DNA from: Panax quinquefolius
Lineage: Eukaryota; Streptophyta; Magnoliopsida; Apiales; Araliaceae
Assembly (NCBI GenBank): GCA_020205615.1
Contig: CM035165.1
Coordinates: forward strand, 32,771,544 to 32,835,543
Direction of reading: 5' to 3'
DNA: 64,000 nt
The notes beneath the pieces are model-generated. The model did not search any database and was not told the origin of the DNA. It saw only the letters and a program-made list of their open reading frames with translations. The position numbers were made by a program, and so were the translations under genes. Numbering within the stretch: the first letter of the stretch is position 1; every line of letters starts with the position of its first letter. Shown piece after piece: positions 59,921-64,000 of the stretch.

Positions 59921-59936
59921 ATTGGTATCAAAGCGG
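59921..59936 (+). other. Primer binding site of the copia element
   Basis: ATTGGTATCAAAGCGG directly follows the LTR; initiator Met-tRNA type with one change from TGGTATCAGAGC. Confidence 0.85.
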
Positions 59937-59973
59937 GTTCTATTTTACAGCTTACACGCTTTAGTAGATCCAA

Positions 59974-60825
59974 ATGGCACTCGTACCAAGTGAATCCAGG
60001 ACCGGGGGAGGCAGCAAGCCACCAATGTGCAACAAGGATAAATTTGCTAACTGGAAAGTTAGAATGCAAGCTTACATGGACTCAATAGATGAAGATCTAT
60101 TTGAGACTGTTCTTAATGGGCCCTATATACCAACAAAGCTTGCACCAACCATTGACGAGCCAAACAAAGTACAAATCAAAGTGAAAGAAGAATGGACAGA
60201 CACAGAGAAGAAAGCCGTCCAACTTGACAAAAAGGCTAATAACATCCTGTTCCAATCCTTGGAGGGCGATCTGTTTGACAATGTTGTAAACTGCAAAACA
60301 GCCAAGGAAGTCTGGGAAGCACTGTTGATCATGCACGAAGGAACTGAAGAAGTTAGAGAGAACAAACAGCCTCTTCTAACACAACAGTACGAGATGTTTG
60401 CTCATGTGCAAGGCGAAAATGTAACTGCCACTTATGAAAGATTCAACATTCTGCTCAACTCTCTACGAGCATATGGAAAGATCTATCCTAACAAAGATAT
60501 GACCATAAAGTTCATGAGAGCCCTACCGAGCAAGTGGGACGCCAAGACCACTGCAATAAGAGAGTCAAAGAATCTTAACGAGATGACAGTTCAACAACTG
60601 TATGGCAATCTCCTGACATACAAGCTGGAGCTGACCCAACGTGCTGAAACCTTTTCAGAAGGAAGAAGGAAGGAAAAGGGTGTTGCTCTAAAAGCAACTG
60701 AAAGTGTATCAAAAGTCATCATTGAGATTGAATCTGACGATGATCAAGATGATGATGACGATCTTGCCATGATGGTAAGAAAACTAAAAAGGTTCATGCG
60801 TCAAGGCAAAGCCGGCAAACAATAA
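59974..60825 (+). CDS. gag: Copia gag, capsid part (283 codons)
   Basis: Uninterrupted frame 38 bases after the primer site. Residues 20-35 (NKDKFANWKVRMQAYM) open the copia gag (UBN2-type) domain. FQSLEGDLFDNVVNCKTAKE (93-112), TQQYEMFAH (136-144), MRALPSKWD (181-189) and MTVQQLYGNLLTYKLEL (204-220) are its usual conserved stretches. An acidic run (SDDDQDDDDD) is at 254-263. The frame closes at a TAA just before the zinc knuckle, which continues in another frame, so a one-base shift near 60820 has probably cut the protein. Gag forms the particle that packages the RNA. Confidence 0.88.
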   Translation: MALVPSESRTGGGSKPPMCNKDKFANWKVRMQAYMDSIDEDLFETVLNGPYIPTKLAPTIDEPNKVQIKVKEEWTDTEKKAVQLDKKANNILFQSLEGDLFDNVVNCKTAKEVWEALLIMHEGTEEVRENKQPLLTQQYEMFAHVQGENVTATYERFNILLNSLRAYGKIYPNKDMTIKFMRALPSKWDAKTTAIRESKNLNEMTVQQLYGNLLTYKLELTQRAETFSEGRRKEKGVALKATESVSKVIIEIESDDDQDDDDDLAMMVRKLKRFMRQGKAGKQ

Positions 60826-61460
60826 GGCAGGAGAAAATAAATGATCTATGCTACAACTGCAAGAAGCCTGGGCATTTCATTGCCAACTGCAACAAACCCC
60901 TAAGAGAAGAACTAAAGAAGAAACAACATGGAAAGAAGGAATACAAAGGAAACAAGAGGCCTCATAAAAGAGACAAAGGCCTGGTAGCTGGAGGATCATG
61001 GAGTGATTCAGATAATGATTCAAATGTCGACTCACGGAGATGAAGAAGAACCACAAATGGCCAATCTGTGCTTAATGGCCAAACATGCAAAGGACAAACA
61101 AAGCCTCAACATTCACAATGTAAATCTCGATGAGGTATTTGATTTCAACTCACCTGATGTAGATATGAATGACTTAAGAACCAGACCGCGCGTGGCATAA
61201 CCAATGATCTACATCAATACATGAAGTGGTTCAGAGTGTTGTCCAAGGATCATTCACTTTTCAAGAGGAGAAGAAGAAAGTTCAAGAAGAGCTTGAAACA
61301 ATGTTCTTCTAAGTAATCGATCTTCTCTCCAAGCTTGAAGCTGAGAATGAAACTTTAAAGCAGACAAACACACATCATGCACAAAGAGAGTCTAAGCTAA
61401 CCTCTAAAATTGAGGATCTAGAGAAGACTATCTCTGCATGGAATAAATCCTCATCATCCA
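60826..61460 (+). pseudogene. Copia gag nucleocapsid and linker, frameshifted
   Basis: The CCHC zinc knuckle is intact at 60849-60890 (CYNCKKPGHFIANC), followed by a Lys-rich stretch and GSWSDSDNDS. A shift then leads to EEEPQMANLCLMAKHAKDKQ and DEVFDF (61003-61200 frame). At 61200-61460 the coding pattern of a Glu/Lys-rich coiled-coil (EELETMF, LEAENETLKQTNTHHAQRE, KIEDLEKTIS) is readable only across different frames. Confidence 0.75.
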
Positions 61461-62100
61461 TGGACTGCCTGCTCTCTAGTCAGAGAAGCACATTCGACAG
61501 AACAGGCTTAGGCTTTGGGGAATCCATCTCAGAGCTAAGTGTGCAAAAGATAATGGAAACTAGCTCTAGTAATGTCTCAGGCTTTAGTAGAGGCATTGCT
61601 TTTGTTAAATCCTCACAGTTGGAAGAACCAGCTCAACCTTGTTCTACTGATTCTAGTTATACTCAGAGAAGTAAAGGATCACACGCTGGTCTGGGTTTCA
61701 TAAAGGAGAAGAGTAACCCAACCTCTACCTACCAACCTCGAAGAATCGTAGAGTCAAGCAAAACTAACTCTACGAATCTACTGGGAAGGTACAGTAGAGG
61801 TAAGGCTCACTCATCACTATTTATGAAACCTAAGGACACGTGGAAGAAAGAGAATCGATTCAACGGTATAGGCTAACTAAGGAACCACACAAGTCCAAGT
61901 GGAGGATGAATCACACACACGAGGCGTACGATCATAATAGATGTGTCATATGTGATAAGTATGGTCATAAAGCTACAAAGTGTTATTATAACTCCATGCA
62001 TGTGAGACCCAAGACTAGACAAGTTTGGGTTCCCAAAGGCACTAACACAGAAGGACCCATGCAAATATGGGTACCAAAATGAAGGTTAAAATGTTTTGAC
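61460..62100 (+). pseudogene. Copia gag-protease linker with second zinc knuckle
   Basis: One frame (61460-61876) reads MDCLLSSQRSTFDRTGLGFG and a Ser-rich linker. It contains RRIVESSKTNSTNLL, whose DNA holds the ATCGTAGAGT motif of the LTR. A second, overlapping frame (61840-62082) carries CVICDKYGHKATKC (CCHC, about 61936-61980) and the paired QVWVPKG and MQIWVPK phrases. The two frames overlap by shift and were presumably one protein. Confidence 0.75.
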
Positions 62101-62248
62101 AGGAAAAGAGCTCCACGACCTCAACATGGTATCTAGATAGTGGATGCTCAAGGCATATGACAGGGAACAAAGCTCTGCTATCTAACTATGTAGAAAAGGA
62201 GGGTCCCTCACCATCTTTGGAGATAACGGATCGGCAAGACAAGAGGAT
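62101..62248 (+). pseudogene. Copia protease active-site region
   Basis: TWYLDSGCSRHMTGNKALLS is readable, with the catalytic DSG codons intact at 62136-62144. A frameshift near 62200 separates it from the following frame (SLTIFGDNGSA). Confidence 0.78.
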
Positions 62249-63110
62249 ATGGCTCACAAAGCAATGGTGCAATATCTTTCAAAGAAAGTAGTTTATGTGG
62301 AAGGACTTCAACACAACCTTCTAAGCATCAACCAACTCTGCGACAAGGGTCATCAAGTAGCATTTCTCAACAATCAATGTCAAGTCAGAGATCTGAAGAC
62401 ATCTGCCATAAAGCTAACCGGAACAAGAGAAGGAAATGTTTATACTATAGACCTTGGTCAACTAAGCTCTGATGAAATAATATGTTTTCTGGCAAAAGCA
62501 TCCGAGGAAATGAGCTGGCTATGGCATAGAAGACTGTCCCACTTAAACTTCAAAAGTATGTCTAAACCGGCATCAAAGGATCTCAGAATTGGTCTACCCA
62601 AGTTCAACTTTGTGAAGGAAAGGCCATGCAATGCCTGCCAGCTTGGAAAGCAAACCAAAAGCTCATTCAAGAGCAAGACTGCCAACTCCATTGACAAACC
62701 CCTGCAGTTGCTCCACATGGATCTCTTTGGGCCAATCCCAACAACCAGTCTTGGAGGAAAAAGATACTCTCTGAGTCGTGATCGATTTAATCGCACTGAT
62801 TCATACGGGTATTCTTCCTAACTTCAAAGGATGAGACAAGCTCAATTAATCAAGATGTTCAGACTGGTGATGAACAAAAAAGGAGAGAAAATCAAGGCCA
62901 TAAGGAGTGATCATGGCAGAGAATTCGATTTCTCAGAAATGGATCGATTACGCACGAAATGGCATCGACCATAACTTCGGCCCACGAACTTCTCAACAAA
63001 ATGGAGTTCTTTGAAAGAAAGAACGAACCACGATAGAGGTGGAAGGACTCTACTAGCGGCGCCCATCTGCTCAATACTTACAAGCGTAAGTCGCAACACC
63101 GCATGCTACT
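62249..63110 (+). pseudogene. Copia GAG-pre-integrase and integrase, broken after the first Asp
   Basis: An open stretch of 190 codons (62249-62821) carries VEGLQHNLLSINQLCDKGH, then the zinc-binding LWHRRLSHLN and CNACQLGKQTKS, and LLHMDLFGPI with the first catalytic Asp. After 62770 frames shift. The second Asp is recognisable at RSDHGREF (about 62906-62930). The Glu region (QQNGV...) at about 62995-63025 has an extra base that turns the following codons into a stop. Confidence 0.82.
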
Positions 63111-63742
63111 TTACGAAAAAGATCATTAATTCACTCTACGATCAAGAAGACACCCTACGAACTATGGAAAGGAAGAAAGCCAAGTGTCGACTATTTCCAT
63201 GTCTTTGGTACAGGCATGCTATATTCTCAACAACGGAAAAGCGATTCGACAAAATTCCACCCAAGTCGGATGAAGGGATCTTTCTTGATATGCCACGACA
63301 AAGAAAGCTTACAGAGTGTTCAACAAGAAGAAACCGAGTGTCGAAGTCTCAATACATATCATCTTTGATGAAACCGACTTAGACAAAAAAGGCCTCGAGA
63401 CACTACTGACCGATAGTGCGGATACTTCTGAATGAAGTCGTCGAAGCTAAACACTACGATCGTAGTGCGAGATAGTGAAATCATAGAGCGTGATAATGAG
63501 ATCGTAGAGAGGTCCATTCAAGACAATGAGCCTCCACCCAAGAAGAAGAGATAGACCTTGAAGACTTAAGGCAGAAGGCATCGTAATGTATGTCCCAACC
63601 GGAATAAATGGGCAAGAGATCACACTCGGGATCTAATCATTGGAGATCCGAGTGCAAGAGTCAAAACAAGAGCTGCTACTCAGAATGAATGCTTCTACCT
63701 AAGCTTCACACACAGATAGAGCCAAAGAAGATAAAAGATGCT
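63111..63742 (+). pseudogene. Copia integrase C-terminal part and spacer, degenerate
   Basis: The phrases TPYELW-, GYSTTSKAYRVFNKK- and ISFDETD-like positions can be traced only in mixed frames (63140-63400). ATCGTAG/CTACGAT motifs recur at 63450-63510. No intact domain. Confidence 0.6.
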
Positions 63743-64000
63743 ATGGAAGACTCCAGTTGGATAGAAGCCATGCAGGAAGAACTCAACCAATTTGAACGAA
63801 GCAAAGTGTGGAGATTGGTACCAAGACCAAAGAGTCATCCTGTCATAGGAACCAAGTGGGTCTTCAGGAACAAAATGGATGAAGATGGGGTCATTACAAG
63901 AAACAAGGCAAGATTAGTGGCAAAGGGCTATTGTCAAGAAGAAGGCATTGACTATGATGAGACATTTGCACCTGTTGCCAGACTAGAAGCTATCAAAATC
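63743..64000 (+). CDS. Copia reverse transcriptase, N-terminal part, open to window end
   Basis: 86 codons without a stop: [20 protein letters not shown], then [20 protein letters not shown] and [31 protein letters not shown]. This is the standard start of the copia RT domain (RVT_2). The frame extends upstream of the marked Met and past the window. The catalytic YVDD lies outside. Confidence 0.9.
   Translation, partial: MEDSSWIEAMQEELNQFERSKVWRLVPRPKSHPVIGTKWVFRNKMDEDGVITRNKARLVAKGYCQEEGIDYDETFAPVARLEAIKI

Larger units (their letters stand above)
58372..64000 (+). mobile_element. Ty1/copia element (SIRE/Maximus-like), right edge cut by window
   Basis: A 1549-bp LTR, primer site, gag, protease, integrase and then the start of reverse transcriptase. 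Integrase before RT defines copia. The QVWVPKG...IWVPK spacer, long LTR and large gag suggest the SIRE/Maximus lineage, by inference from family knowledge. Frames are interrupted at several points but long stretches remain open. The 3' part lies beyond the window. Confidence 0.92.

Noticed and set aside
60097..60365. Minus strand frames opposite copia gag
   Set aside because: Shadow frames of the conserved gag coding strand.

Overview
This is plant nuclear DNA, very AT-rich and made almost entirely of nested transposable elements. No host gene, tRNA, rRNA or CRISPR array could be supported. The plant assignment rests on Ty3/gypsy and Ty1/copia retrotransposons with long LTRs and initiator-Met-tRNA-type primer sites, plus hAT elements with BED zinc fingers and GGCG-rich termini. 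A eudicot is likely; no species can be named.

Layout. 1-7988: a + strand Ty3/gypsy element (A) whose 5' LTR is cut by the window edge and whose reverse transcriptase and RNase H are deleted. 7989-26432: a minus strand, coding-less gypsy element (B; long LTRs around a 305-bp interior). Its left LTR is interrupted by element A, by a possible small TIR element (8027-9101), and by a solo copia LTR (11528-22216), which in turn holds a minus strand gypsy element C (13701-21241). Perfect 5-bp duplications mark the last two insertions (CTTAC and CTCAC). 26433-27299: a short copia fragment. 27491-32760: a gypsy LTR with another solo LTR inside it. 32998-46726: an inverted repeat of about 155 bp per arm. 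Its left arm is split by the most complete element, D (33083-43044, minus, TSD GCTGA); its interior holds oppositely facing LTR fragments. 46727-47392: microsatellites and a foldback MITE. 47393-52856: the only low-copy-looking island, containing three hAT derivatives with 8-bp duplications, one nested in another. 52857-58371: truncated gypsy element E, an opposing LTR fragment and an integrase scrap. 58372-64000: the 5' part of a + strand copia element (SIRE/Maximus-like by inference).

How the parts relate. All gypsy elements share the LTR ends (TGTAAGACCCC at the 5' end, GTATACC then GGGGGCG(T/C)CACA at the 3' end), a CTATAAATAG promoter box, a PPT of the AAGGAGGGGAGGT type and the same gag-pol ancestry. 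No intact autonomous element is present. D keeps a 444-codon RNase H-integrase frame, but its catalytic glutamate is lysine.

The most interesting signals lie inside the LTRs, downstream of the TATA boxes and so probably in the RNA leader. There are arrays of short hairpins with a constant loop (GGCCYGTAGTGC) and stems that vary with compensating or wobble changes, and a second array of GTTATTCC/GGAATAAC hairpins. A separate motif, ATCGTAG(A/T)GT, is repeated in the copia LTRs and recurs in a foldback MITE. A caution: many frame breaks fall on sites where CTG or CAG is expected and CG is read. This suggests that some apparent decay could be sequencing error at methylated CHG sites.
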